A stretch of 64,000 nt of DNA from Incurvaria masculella. Its lineage: Eukaryota; Arthropoda; Insecta; Lepidoptera; Incurvariidae. The notes below the pieces were generated by a model. That model was not told where the DNA came from. It ran no database searches and worked only from the letters and a program-made list of their open reading frames with translations. Location: assembly GCA_946894095.1 (NCBI GenBank), contig OX335647.2, forward strand, positions 17,254,001 to 17,318,000, written 5' to 3'. Position 1 is the stretch's first letter, and the number at the start of each line of letters is the position of its first letter. This document shows, piece after piece, positions 45,415 to 56,326 of this stretch. The position numbers and the translations under genes were made by a program.

Positions 45415-46844
45415 TACAGCTTATGCCTAAAATCTGTAAGTACCTGAAAACTAAAATTATGCAAGAGGTATGAAATTGTTATATGCACACTTAAATAAGT
45501 TTTAACATCCCAGAAACGTAAAAATACATGGATCAAATAAAGAAAGTAATTTATTTTTATTTATTTTTTTAATTTACAACTAACAACTTTAATTACCACA
45601 CATAGGTTTCATTTCTGTAAGTTTCTGAATTCCTTAAGTTACCTGGAGTTACCTTGATTTGCATACTCGTTTTAATATTATCAGAATTTAGATTCAATTT
45701 AATTTTAGACGTTTATTTATCTACCTAATTGTAAAATCAGTGTAGGTTTTTCTACACTGCGAAGCAACGGATTTTATGCATAATTACGGAATGCTACTAA
45801 TGGATAGAGGCAAACAAAAAAAATAAACTATAAAATCGTGTACTGCCTAGCGGGCTAGGTCTGCAGAAGATTAGGTCTACAGAATAAAGAGGAACAAAGT
45901 TATTTTCGTGTAGCCCGTTATGCCCTTAAAAAGTTGCCGCGTTTAATGTACATATATAGATACTCGTACAAACCCCTGGCTGGGAGAAACATGTATCAGG
46001 AAAATTAAAAAACCTTTTCCTTGTACATGACGGAAAATAAATGAAGAAAGAAGATTATGTACAAGTCGTCGACGCTTCTGAGAGAAAGTATAGAGTACAT
46101 TTCAAACTCGAACGTATTCTTGCATCGTTGGCTACGAAAATACGAAAAAGATAAAATCTTATATGAGTAACAACACAATAACAGCTGCGGATTTAAGCGT
46201 GGGTTATTATGGTTATTCGTAGCGTAGTCCTTGGTGCAGAAAAAACCGATTGAACATTACTTTTCTACGAATTCTTGTTTCTAAAACATATATTATACAA
46301 ATTATTGTAGGCCGGCAAGCTTCGGAAGAACTGAAATTCGTACAGTTTTTTCCCAAACATTATTTTAAACTATAGAAGTGGTCTTATATGATATTGTTAT
46401 CTGACAAATGTGTTGAAATTGTCTTAGTGGCCATAACGTTTGAATAATGTAATTATTGTTTTGTATAGTCTTTGGCATGGCATAGAGTCGCGATAACATT
46501 GGCACGTTACGATTTTTTTTTATTTTACAAATTTATATACAATCAACCATCTGGCGTCTGTCTGTCTCTCTGGATTAGCGCGATGCAAAATGTTAAATGA
46601 GTGTTCTCTGAGTAAACAGGGTTTGCAATCCGAACTACAGGTCGGGCTGTTTAGATCAGTAAACTACCGGCCAACCATCTTGCAACTTAAGCATATCTAC
46701 TCAGGGAAACGAAATCGAGAAGTTCTCGAGTTTGACAGAACCGAACACGAAAAGTTCTCGCTTTCGCTTTTGTGAGTAGACCCCCTGGCAAGTATTAAAT
46801 GTAAAGCCTGAATTACAGCGTACACCAAGTCCGCACCTAATGCT
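45415..46844. other. No gene recognised
   Basis: AT-rich without recognisable repeats or exons. Confidence 0.4.
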
Positions 46845-46945
46845 AACCCGTCGACCCCCATGGGCTTTCAAATTTTCTCCGTTGCTGTGAAAGCCATGAT
46901 TGAAGGATCCTAGGTTGTACTTTGGGGGAAATACGTAGGCGGAAG
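46845..46945 (-). pseudogene. LINE family X scrap
   Basis: ccccatgggctttcaaattt and gttgtactttgggggaaata recur in 43,985-44,110. Confidence 0.5.
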
Positions 46946-47144
46946 TGCATTGGGTTCGGACTCGTAGTGGCTAAGTGGTTAGGTGTAGGAGGTGGAAAAT
47001 GTTTTCTGCCTGGCCGTCCGTCTGAACATTTTCCCCGCCAGCAGCGAAGGTCTCTACTAAGTATTGGGTTCATAAGCGTGAGTGAGTGGTCATGGTTAGC
47101 TGGCCTGTTTTCGGACTGTACGGCATTTCCAGTGCTTGTCTCTC

Positions 47145-47336
47145 TGTTCGAAATAGCACATAAAATTATAATAAAAATATTAATGTCACAGTTTGACAGC
47201 TTTTTGCTTCTGATTTTTCTCTTTTAACATCGTGCCGTGTAATTTAGTTGAGTGTTGAAATATACATATTCCAAGCATGTCTGAGCTCTTAATTACCAGC
47301 AAGAACACCTAACCTACAGTCCACACAACCTCTTCA
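47145..47336 (+). repeat. BEL/Pao 5' LTR
   Basis: 192 bp, TG...CA. It differs from the 3' LTR by G/C near position 12 and C/T near position 63. No strong TATA box is seen. ttcagttt/tagttgagtg in the second half could serve as initiator, which is speculative. Confidence 0.93.
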
Positions 47337-47352
47337 TGGTCCTTCGAGCCGG
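47337..47352 (+). other. Primer binding site, tRNA-Tyr type
   Basis: tggtccttcgagccgg immediately follows the LTR. Its complement is ccggctcgaaggacca, which is how insect tRNA-Tyr (starting CCTTCGA) ends, as recalled. 16 of 16 bases pair, then the match stops. Confidence 0.75.
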
Positions 47353-48088
47353 CGATCCGAAATCAAGACAGAGAACTGACGATCATTGTAAGGGCACTCA
47401 CTCACCAGCGGCAGCTTCATTTCCTGTCGAGGGCGCATCAGCAGTGCTAGTGCATCAGATCTCTGCAAGACTTGCATATTTCAAGGTAAGGAGCTTGGCA
47501 ATAAGGAAGGAAATTCATCCAGAAGAAGCAAAATTGAAAGGCGAATTCCACGACCAATCTGGATCCATTACAGTCAACGACGCATCAAGTATACTCCACT
47601 TCAACCAAAACAGAACCACTACCTCAAGGTATTTGTTGGAGTCTACGTCGAGCTGAGGGGGCCTTACATATATTACGGAGTGCCCGACATTTATACTTCA
47701 CAAACCGCGAGATCCACCGCGCTTGGATGCGTTTTCGCATGGCTTTCGCACCGCGCAATAAGAAGTAACCGGATTTGGTCGGCGCTGTTCGTCATTTCGT
47801 CATCGGCTGGATTCGCTACACCATCCTGCATCTTCCTTGGGTGCTTGGACAGATCAAAGCTCAACACACGTTTGTACAACTTCAATTCACTACTGGACAC
47901 TTCATCGATGAGGTCCGTTTCGCTACGCATCACCGCGACGACGACGCCATCACCGTCGACGAAGTGCAACACAAAGTGCATTATTTTGAAGCATTTGTAC
48001 ATTCGCTATAAATTACGATTTACGAGTGTTATACTATATTGTGCTCATTACGAATACCCTGTGTAGCGGTGGATAATACGTTTGGACA
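47353..48088 (+). other. BEL/Pao untranslated leader
   Basis: About 740 bp between primer site and gag start. Open frames on both strands here (up to 128 codons) lack recognisable domains and are not called. Confidence 0.5.
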
Positions 48089-51000
48089 ATGGAGATAGAG
48101 GAGTTGATTGCGGGACGCGGCTATTTAAAAGGTAGTATCACGAGGCTTTATAACTTTATCTCTCAACCTGAGAATGTAACAGCATCCAAAATAGACTCCT
48201 TGTTGGCTAAAAAAGACAAGATAATTCAAGTGTTTTCGCAATATGAGTCTCATAACATCAAAATTTTGTCGTTCGATCAAGACGACAATGAAGATATCGA
48301 AGAGATCGAAAACCGGTATTATGCTATTTTGTCTGCGCTTAACGAGGAAATAAAAAAGCGTGAAATACACCAATCATGCACACCTCCAGCTCCAATGTCC
48401 AATCTTAAACTGCCACCTATTGACATACCAATATTCAACGGTAAGTTTACTGATTTCTTGCCATTTATAAACTTGTTCAATTCGGTGATCAATGATAACA
48501 AATCAGTGGATTTTGTGCAGAAGTTATATTACTTAAGATCATATCTAAGGGACGAACCATTAGATTTAATTAAAAACTTACCTCTGTCACCTGAAAGTTA
48601 TGAGAAGGCACTTAAATGGCTGAACGATAGGTATAACAACAGATTTAAAATTATTAATGAGCACATTAGTACAATATTGGATTTAAAATCTTTGACAAAG
48701 GCCACGGCAAGCAGTCTAAGAGAGTTTGTGTCAAAAATCAAACAAGAACTTGCCGCATTATCAAATTTGGAGCCAAATGTTAAGACTTGGGATGCTATAT
48801 TGTTGTGTATTTTTTCTCGTAAATTAGACATGTATACCTCTCGGGCATACCAGCTTGAAAGGGATACCAAAGAGGACCCCACAATGGATGTTTTCCTCGC
48901 TTTTCCGGACAAAAGAGCGTTGGCGCTGGACAATGCTGACCCAGGTCAAAGTCAGCAACGTCAGCTTAACAGAGAGTACAAGGAGCACCGCCCGGGTTCC
49001 GTTGGTAGCAACTTAGCTGCCAGCGCAACATCGCAGGAAACGTCATCGTGTCTTTACTGTAAGTCGAATCATAAGTTATACTTATGCAAAGGTTTTAAGC
49101 TGTTACCGGCTACAAAACGAGTGCAATTTGCAAATGATAAGAGCCTATGCCACATCTGTTTAGGTGCGCATACACGGAAATGCAAGTATCATTTTCGGTG
49201 TTCAGAGTGCAACAAAAATCATAACACTCTGCTTCATTGCAACACCGCTACTATAAATGATAACGATAAGCAACAAACCGTCGCATATCCCGCCTCTTTG
49301 GCGGAAAATAATAATACAGATGTTCTCTTACCCACAGCAAAGGTAAAGCTATACGCTCGAGACGGTACAGCAGTGGTATTCAAAGCCCTACTTGACAGTG
49401 GGTCCCAGTTGTCCTTTATTACAGAAAAGGCTGTACAGCTGCTTGATTTAAAGCCCACTCAAAAAAATGTCAATATTGTAGGCATTACAAACTCAAAGGC
49501 GAATGTGAAACGTTGCTTGCCTATAGAACTACATTCTATAACAAATCCATTCAAGGTTTCTACTATCTGCCATGTTGTTGAGCAAATTACTTGTCAATTA
49601 CCGCAAAGGGGAATTGATCTCGCAACACTCAATATTCCAAAAAATATCAAGCTAGCTGATGTAGACTTTCACGTACCCAGTGAAATTGATTTGCTAATGG
49701 GAGCGGACGTATTTTTCCAAGTATTGCTGCCGTCGGAGTCACTGAGCAGCACGTCAGCGACGCCGCATAAGCGCCGGCAACCTGTAGCGTCCGGGCCCCA
49801 TCAGCCGAGCCTCATCAACACTCAATTTGGGTACATAGTTGGAGGGAGTTTGCCGCAAGCAGTTTCCTCTAGTGTCTGTCATAAGGTATCACATAAGTGT
49901 ACAGTATGCGAGTCAGACATTGGCGATAATATATCTAAATTGTGGAAAACCGAAAGTGTGCCACAAGTTTTCAATGAAAAGTCATCAGAGCAAGAACTTT
50001 GCGAATATATTTTCAGTAAAACTACTCAGTTGAAAGAAAATTGTTTTGAAGTTGCATTGCCTTTAAAACTGCCGCTTACTGAAGTAAATCAGGCTTTAGG
50101 CGACTCGTTCCATTTTGCCTTAAAAATATTTTTGAACTTAGAGAAAAAATTGCAAAATAATCCCGATCTTTTCTCAGAATATCAGAAGTTTATTCACGAT
50201 TATATAAATTTAAACCATGGTCATTATATCGACATCCAAGAATATCGTTTGGACAAAGATGCGGTATATTTTCTACCCCATCATGCAGTTCTTAAACCAG
50301 ATAGTAAAACTACTAAACTGCGCACAGTATTCGATGGTTCAATGAAGACTAATAAGAAGGTTTCCCTCAATGATCTTCTCCTAAATGGACCCACAGTGCA
50401 GAGAGATTTGTTTGATATTTTGCTATTATTCCGTTTTGGTAATTTCACCTTTACTACCGACATAAAGAAAATGTTTCGGAACATCGGAGTAATACCTGAG
50501 CATACTTCTTTACAGAATATATTGTGGCGTGACCGTTCTGACGAGAGTATTAAGTGCATCAGGCTTGATACTGTTACATACGGACTAAAGAGTTCGAGCT
50601 ATTTAGCTACGCGTTGCCTGAAAGAGCTCTCAGTACAAAATGAATGCAATATGCCATTAGCTTCGTTCATCATTGATAACTGTACTTACGTAGATGATAT
50701 ACTCTACTCGAACAACGATTTAAATATTGTTCTAGAGGCCAAATCGCAGCTTCGTCAGCTTTTAGAGCTAGGTAGCTTTCAAACGCACAAATGGTCATCA
50801 AACAACGTTAAGATATTAACTGATATACCTCCAACTGAGCAGCATTTCGATGACTTAGAACTTGAGAAAGATGATTGCAGTCTAAAAACATTAGGTTTGC
50901 AGTTAGTTGTAAAAAATGATCAGTTCAAAATTACATGCCCAGAACCCTTTAACAATAATAAGTTTACAAAAAGGGAAATTCTGGCCTACATAGGCAAGTT

Positions 51001-51913
51001 TTTTGACCCCATGGGTCTTGTCAGCCCGATCATAGTCCAAGCTAAAGCTATAATGCAAAAATTATGGATCTCCAAGACGGACTGGGATTCCTCACCTGAT
51101 GATATCATTAGGAAAGAATGGCTTGAATTTTCTTCCAGTCTTGCGTCAATGGAGCCAATCCTTATAAACAGAAATATATCTGTATCTGACTCAGACATTG
51201 TAGAGCTTATAGGTTTCTCAGATGCTTCCAGTTCCATGGCATATGGTTGCTGCGTTTACCTACGAGTCAAGGATCTATCAGGTCAGGTCAAAGTGTGTTT
51301 GCTTTGTTCCAAATCGCGCATAAACCCCCTCCAAAATAAGCACTTGACCGTGCCGCGCTTAGAATTAAACGCGGCCCTACTTCTTTCCATGCTTATCTTG
51401 AAGGTTAGGGATACCCTTAAATTGAAACTAGTTGTGAGTCAAGTTTACTTATTTACAGATTCAAAAATCGTACTTGCATGGTTACATACCGAACCTATCA
51501 AACTAACGGCTTACGTTGCGAATAGAACTAAGGCAATAATTAACAACACAGCTGACTGTCATTGGCTCTACGTCAACACTAAAGACAACCCTGCAGATTA
51601 CATTAGCAGAGGAGTGAGTCCACAGGAGCTAAGCACCTGTGAAATATGGTGGCATGGGCCCGATTTTTTGCATGATAATGAGTACAAATTTGATCATTCT
51701 GAAGCATTACCTTCAGACTTACCTGAAACAAGGGCTGACTTAACATGCTGCAGCAATCCAGCATCTTCAGATATACAAATAAATGATATTTTTGAAAGCT
51801 TACACAATCACTCTAGCATCCACAAGATGATACGTATATTGGCTTATATTTTAAGATTTGTCAACAACTTAAAGGGTGGGAAAGTCTCGCATAATTATAT
51901 TTCCAGTACATAA
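48089..51913 (+). CDS. BEL/Pao gag-pol, N-terminal 1,274 residues (gag, protease, RT, RNase H)
   Basis: Start ATG at 48,089. Domains in order: an N-terminal coiled-coil-like region, then a DUF1759-type gag domain from about residue 108 (LPPIDIPIFNGK ... LPLSPESYEKAL). Zinc knuckles follow from about 321 (CLYCKSNHKLYLC, CHIC...C, CSECNKNH...C). The DUF1758-type aspartic protease has its active-site DSG near 436 (ALLDSGSQLSFI). The reverse transcriptase has TTDIKKMF, YGLKSSSYLATR and YVDD at about 867. RNase H is marked by GFSDASS (Asp near 1045), LELNAALL, TDSKIVLAWL and NPADYISRG. The chain then meets TAA at 51,911-51,913 in the same frame as the downstream integrase, so this is a premature stop and not a natural terminus. 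No frameshift is visible in 3.8 kb. Protease, RT and RNase H motifs look intact. Confidence 0.93.
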   Translation: MEIEELIAGRGYLKGSITRLYNFISQPENVTASKIDSLLAKKDKIIQVFSQYESHNIKILSFDQDDNEDIEEIENRYYAILSALNEEIKKREIHQSCTPPAPMSNLKLPPIDIPIFNGKFTDFLPFINLFNSVINDNKSVDFVQKLYYLRSYLRDEPLDLIKNLPLSPESYEKALKWLNDRYNNRFKIINEHISTILDLKSLTKATASSLREFVSKIKQELAALSNLEPNVKTWDAILLCIFSRKLDMYTSRAYQLERDTKEDPTMDVFLAFPDKRALALDNADPGQSQQRQLNREYKEHRPGSVGSNLAASATSQETSSCLYCKSNHKLYLCKGFKLLPATKRVQFANDKSLCHICLGAHTRKCKYHFRCSECNKNHNTLLHCNTATINDNDKQQTVAYPASLAENNNTDVLLPTAKVKLYARDGTAVVFKALLDSGSQLSFITEKAVQLLDLKPTQKNVNIVGITNSKANVKRCLPIELHSITNPFKVSTICHVVEQITCQLPQRGIDLATLNIPKNIKLADVDFHVPSEIDLLMGADVFFQVLLPSESLSSTSATPHKRRQPVASGPHQPSLINTQFGYIVGGSLPQAVSSSVCHKVSHKCTVCESDIGDNISKLWKTESVPQVFNEKSSEQELCEYIFSKTTQLKENCFEVALPLKLPLTEVNQALGDSFHFALKIFLNLEKKLQNNPDLFSEYQKFIHDYINLNHGHYIDIQEYRLDKDAVYFLPHHAVLKPDSKTTKLRTVFDGSMKTNKKVSLNDLLLNGPTVQRDLFDILLLFRFGNFTFTTDIKKMFRNIGVIPEHTSLQNILWRDRSDESIKCIRLDTVTYGLKSSSYLATRCLKELSVQNECNMPLASFIIDNCTYVDDILYSNNDLNIVLEAKSQLRQLLELGSFQTHKWSSNNVKILTDIPPTEQHFDDLELEKDDCSLKTLGLQLVVKNDQFKITCPEPFNNNKFTKREILAYIGKFFDPMGLVSPIIVQAKAIMQKLWISKTDWDSSPDDIIRKEWLEFSSSLASMEPILINRNISVSDSDIVELIGFSDASSSMAYGCCVYLRVKDLSGQVKVCLLCSKSRINPLQNKHLTVPRLELNAALLLSMLILKVRDTLKLKLVVSQVYLFTDSKIVLAWLHTEPIKLTAYVANRTKAIINNTADCHWLYVNTKDNPADYISRGVSPQELSTCEIWWHGPDFLHDNEYKFDHSEALPSDLPETRADLTCCSNPASSDIQINDIFESLHNHSSIHKMIRILAYILRFVNNLKGGKVSHNYISST

Positions 51914-53278
51914 TTAAATACTGCTCTTATGTTGCTCATCAAGTATGAACAATTAATTCATTTCAAGGATGAGATTGCATGCTTAAAAAATGACAAATGT
52001 GTAAAAGGTTCCTTACAAAGCTTATGTCCTTTTATTGATAACATGGGAGTTCTTCGTGTAGGTGGTAGATTGCATCACTCTGACGTTCCATTTTCTCAAA
52101 AGCATCAAGCTATCTTGCCCAGAGAATCTCATGTTACAAAATGTATTATTAAAAGTGAACACGAAAGGCTTCTCCATGCCGGACCTAAGCTTTTACTTTC
52201 TAACTTAAACCAGAGATTCTGGATTACAAATGGTTTACAATAGGTGAGAAAAATAACACATAAATGTATCGTGTGCTTCAGACAAAAGGCTATTGCCTCG
52301 AAGCAGTTGATGGGTTCCCTGCCGGCCGGAAGGGTGACTGCTACCAGCCGCCCTTTCGAAAAAGTTGGTGCAGATTTTGCTGGGCCGATAAATGTAAAGC
52401 TCTCGCGCATTAGACGATCCCTTACCGGCAAAGGCTACATTTGTGTCTTTGTCTGCTTTGCCACTAAGGCATTGCATTTAGAGTTAGCATCAGATCTTAC
52501 TACTGACACCTATCTCGCGTGCCTAAGGCGGTTCATCTCTAGAAGGGGAGTGCCAAGAGAAATCTACTCCGACAATGCCAGCACATTTAAGGGAGCACGG
52601 AATCAATTAACTGAACTTTATAGTTTACAGTCCTCACAGGACCACCAAAAAAAGGTGCATTAATTCGCGAGTCAAAAAGGAATCGATTTTCATTTTATTC
52701 CAAGCTATTCACCTACATTTGGTGGCCTCTGGGAAGCTGCGGTTAAAAGTACGAAGTACCATTTGAAAAGAGTTTTACAAGGTCATGTGTCAACGTATGA
52801 ACAAATTAATACCTTGCTTGTAGAAATAGAATGCGTTTTAAACTCCAGGCCTTTAGTTCCACTCTCATCATCTGATGTAAATGACTGTAGTTATTTGACT
52901 CCTGGACATTTTTTGATAGGAAATGCTTTAACTATGTACCCTGAAAATGATGTATCTAATGTCCCTAAAAATAGGCTTAAGTTTTGGCTATTATGTACTC
53001 AAATCAAACAGTCATTTTGGAAAATGTGGTACAAGCATTACCTTAACGTTTTACAGAATCGGCCTAAATGGCTAGATATCTCACCTAATATTAAAATTGG
53101 TACTCTTGTAATTTTGAGAGAGAGCAATGTGCCTACTATGTACTGGCCTATGGCTAGAGTCATTAAGGTTTTCCCTGGTCACGACGGCCTTGTACGAGCT
53201 GTTGAGGTTAAAACTTCCAATGGAAGAACTCATGTCCGTGCAATTTCAAAAGTTTGTGTCTTACCCATGGATGACTAG
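51914..53278 (+). pseudogene. BEL/Pao integrase region, broken by in-frame stops
   Basis: It continues the frame of the 48,089 gag-pol. The zinc-binding HHCC part is present (SEHERLLHAG ... HKCIVC). The catalytic Asp residues are in GADFAGP and YSDNAS, and the Glu is in FGGLWEAAVK. The C-terminus ends VCVLPMDD with TAG at 53,276. Two further stops, 52,241-52,243 (TAG) and 52,661-52,663 (TAA), split it between the zinc domain and core and inside the core. Catalytic residues are retained, so loss of function comes only from the stops (plus the one at 51,911). Confidence 0.9.
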
Positions 53279-53349
53279 GCTACCTTGGTATGTAGATAAC
53301 CAGTAGGTGTTATATGTCCTAGGGTCTAGATCTTTGTGAGGCCGCAGCA
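53279..53349 (+). other. BEL/Pao 3' untranslated end and purine-rich tract
   Basis: 71 bp between the pol stop and the LTR. gtgaggccgcagca directly precedes the LTR and would be the plus-strand primer region. Confidence 0.5.
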
Positions 53350-53541
53350 TGTTCGAAATACCACATAAAATTATAATAAAAATATTAATGTCACAGTTTG
53401 ACAGCTTTTTGTTTCTGATTTTTCTCTTTTAACATCGTGCCGTGTAATTTAGTTGAGTGTTGAAATATACATATTCCAAGCATGTCTGAGCTCTTAATTA
53501 CCAGCAAGAACACCTAACCTACAGTCCACACAACCTCTTCA
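53350..53541 (+). repeat. BEL/Pao 3' LTR
   Basis: 192 bp, followed at 53,542 by the target duplication ctctc. Confidence 0.93.
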
Positions 53542-53546
53542 CTCTC

Positions 53547-55134
53547 TCACAATAATAATTTCAGAACTATTAGTGGGTCCAGAGAAGTAAGTGTGCCTAG
53601 TTATTAACTCCGGAGCCATACAGCGGATGCGGTAGCCAGCCTCTAACGTTAGCAGCTTCGATTGCTGACGGTGTCTCCAATATCTAAATGAATAATTGGA
53701 AGTGGACATCGTTTTCGTGGTATATTGGTAGAATAGGCTTCCTTAACATTGTTTATTGGGAACGGTATATGCCTTTATAATCCTGAAGAGCAATCGTTCT
53801 GAAAAACTTCTCCTGTAAGTCTTTCCGCTAATTACTTGAAAAGAACTTACTCTATAGTAATTCGGTTTATATTAACGTACAGCTTGTACGTTGCTTTGAT
53901 AGCTTCAAAGGCTACTTACGCTAAATTATCGACCTAAAGAAAAATCAACTAATGCGTCGGACTTTAATGCGAGCATCCATGTAGGTAGGAAAAAGAACTG
54001 GGGTACTTCTGACGAGTAAGCATCGCGCGGAGCGTGGAGGAGAGGGGCAGGGCAGTTAAATCAGAAGCGTCCGCTTACGACGTCAGCCTTACACAATTTC
54101 GTTACAGGCGGGCCTGGAGCCAGGAAGATGGACAAATCGCTGTTATTTTCCCCAAATTATTGCCTGAATGAAATCGTCTTATTATTTTTGTACTCCATTG
54201 TTTTCCATTGCAAGCCTCATTATGATGCTAGAATGTCGCACAAATGTAGATAGTTGTTTTGTTTGATTTGATTTTACTCTTGAGATTTGTATAATATACG
54301 GTATGGTCCTAACGCAGGAATTGTAAGATTTTCAGTTCCGAAGTTAGAATCCGCATCTCCAGTTCCATAAAAAACGTACTGAATGTTTTTATTGTGAGGC
54401 ATGAGCAGAAGTATCCGATGCATATAAATTATTTGTGCTTACATGACGTAGTTGTCCCGTGCAATTATTTGGGACTTGTTCCGATCTATTCTGGCATGCT
54501 GGCAACAATAATTCCTATTAATTTATACAACTGGTTAATAGCACGGTGTGTTATATAGGTCTGCGGCCTCACACCTCAGAATACGTAGTTGATATACACG
54601 GACATATTCTGCGTTATAAATCTCCGATTTAGATAAGTACATTTATATAACACAGCAATACAAATAGCAATACGTAAGAACTGTATTTTGAACTCTGAGA
54701 TCGATTTGACATTTATTCCAAAAATATACTTGCAGCATTCGAACGTTCAAGTTATTCGAGATTTGAAAAAGTTATTTTAAAGTCACAGGAACATGAGTTC
54801 TAGTTTTTGAGATGAGGCGTGTTTTGAAATTGCCAGCAAAACTAATACCTTTAAGTGGCTCCTAGGATGAAATTAATCAATAAAAAAAATCAGGCGCATA
54901 TATTTTAGTGTGAAATCCCGGGAATTTTTCCTCATTCGGTGTTGGCACCATTGACTATAACAACTTTTGGTTGATGCCTCAGACGGGAGAGAAGTATGCT
55001 GTGATCGTGCCCTATGGAGCTCTATCATCGTTGCCTATCCCTCTGGAGAAACGGTTTTTATGGTATGTGTATATTTATTTGTGAACTGTGTATTTTTACT
55101 TTTAATAAAAAAATGTGAAAGACAGATCTTGCAA
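53547..55134. other. No gene recognised
   Basis: AT-rich, with a GC-richer patch at 54,010-54,130. No repeat family is recognised. Confidence 0.4.
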
Positions 55135-55265
55135 TTGAAAAAAAAAGAATTTTCCAAATCGGTTCAGGGGTCTTCGAGTAATCGGTGAACATACATAAAA
55201 AAAAGAGAAAAAAAAAGATTCCGACGAATTGAGAACCTCCTCCTTTTTTCGAAGTCGGTTAAAAA
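55135..55265 (+). repeat. Dispersed repeat with terminus gaagtcggttaaaaa, copy 1
   Basis: aaatcggttcaggggtcttc, gagtaatcggtgaacataca, gattccgacgaattgagaac and ctcctccttttttcgaagtc recur nearly unchanged at 62,235-62,365. This terminus is abundant in Lepidoptera; the class is uncertain. Confidence 0.75.
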
Positions 55266-55735
55266 TGACGACTAATTTAGAAAAGGGTAATTCGTCGTTC
55301 AAATTCCATTAACCCATCGTCACGCGACTAAAGCGTCACGCATAGTAATTCAAATAATGTTTCAATGTTATTTTGTAGACAACCCAGGTGACTATTTGTT
55401 TTTTTTATTGGAATTTCTATCCCGTGCTTGTAGTTTCATATAGTCCTCATACCGATTTCAGTTTCCAGAATAAATTTGACTCATTCATTATGGCTCCATA
55501 GGTAAGAGGAAAAAGTATGATTTTAGAATGTATTGGTTTTAACTTTTTATTATTTTTATAGTATTAATTATTATTACTTTTCTTTTTACTAAAATTTAGG
55601 TAATATTTTACTCTCTATACATATTTTGATAAGTATCTACTCTTTCGCTCTTAACGGGCGGAAACTAGTGCCAAAACATTTAGTTCTGCGGCCTCTAGAA
55701 ATGTATCTAGGGTTCTTCAGTTTGTGTTTTTGGTC

Positions 55736-56326
55736 TTAAGGTGGCCCAACCCGGCGGGACCAACTCATTCGCGGGCACGGTACAAAACCGTGCTGTTGCG
55801 CTCTGGGACCATCTCTGTTTCAAAGAATAAGACAGGCTCCGTGATGAGGAAGATGCAACACGAACACAAAAAAGACAATGTGCATAGTGTATGAATTGGT
55901 AAGATTGACGAAAATTGTAATTCCAAAACGACTTGTAGCTAAAAGTAATCCACGACCGCTGCAGTCAAAAATCTAACAAAAACCAAATAGATTATAAATC
56001 TTGATTAAATAAGCTATGTCTGATGACTAATCTTTATAAGATGTTCTTACTTTATCATTGCGTAATCCACCTCCAAAGTTATTGTATAAAACGCGTGAAA
56101 AATTCGAATTTTCGGGCCTTATAACTTAGAAACTAAACACAATTTTGCAATGCCAACGGTCATCAGACATCTAGTTTGTTCAAATAAAGCTATTTTCAGC
56201 AATTAAAATTAAAAATTTTAAAATTAATTAAAGAAGTAATTAAAATTTTAGATCTTTGACAAGAAATATGGGCGTGATCTTCTTTCTCCGTTTGTATGGG
56301 GAGTTGAGGGGGATGGCCTACCTTAA
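55736..56326 (+). mobile_element. TTAA MITE family 1, complete copy with internal insertion
   Basis: TTAA at 55,736 and 56,323. It has standard termini and an interior matching 20,099. It is about 40 bp longer because of an AT-rich insert near 56,202-56,245 (gcaattaaaattaaaaattt...). Confidence 0.92.

Larger units (their letters stand above)
47145..53541 (+). mobile_element. BEL/Pao LTR retrotransposon, complete, 6.4 kb
   Basis: Two 192-bp LTRs (TGTTCG...TTCA) enclose a leader, a gag-pol frame and a 3' end. A 5-bp direct repeat ctctc lies at 47,140-47,144 and 53,542-53,546, the duplication size usual for this superfamily. The LTRs differ at two positions by eye (about 1%), so insertion is recent. 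Gag and reverse transcriptase domains have no frame break, but pol is interrupted by stops at 51,911, 52,241 and 52,661. No envelope-like frame exists. The element as it stands cannot make intact integrase and would depend on related copies. Confidence 0.95.

Noticed and set aside
47680..48066. 128-codon frame in the BEL/Pao leader as an extra gene
   Set aside because: No domain, an overlapping reverse frame of similar length, and a position where BEL/Pao elements have untranslated leader.
53350..53541. Envelope gene, which would make the element an endogenous retrovirus
   Set aside because: Only 71 bp lie between the pol stop and the 3' LTR, so there is no room for one.
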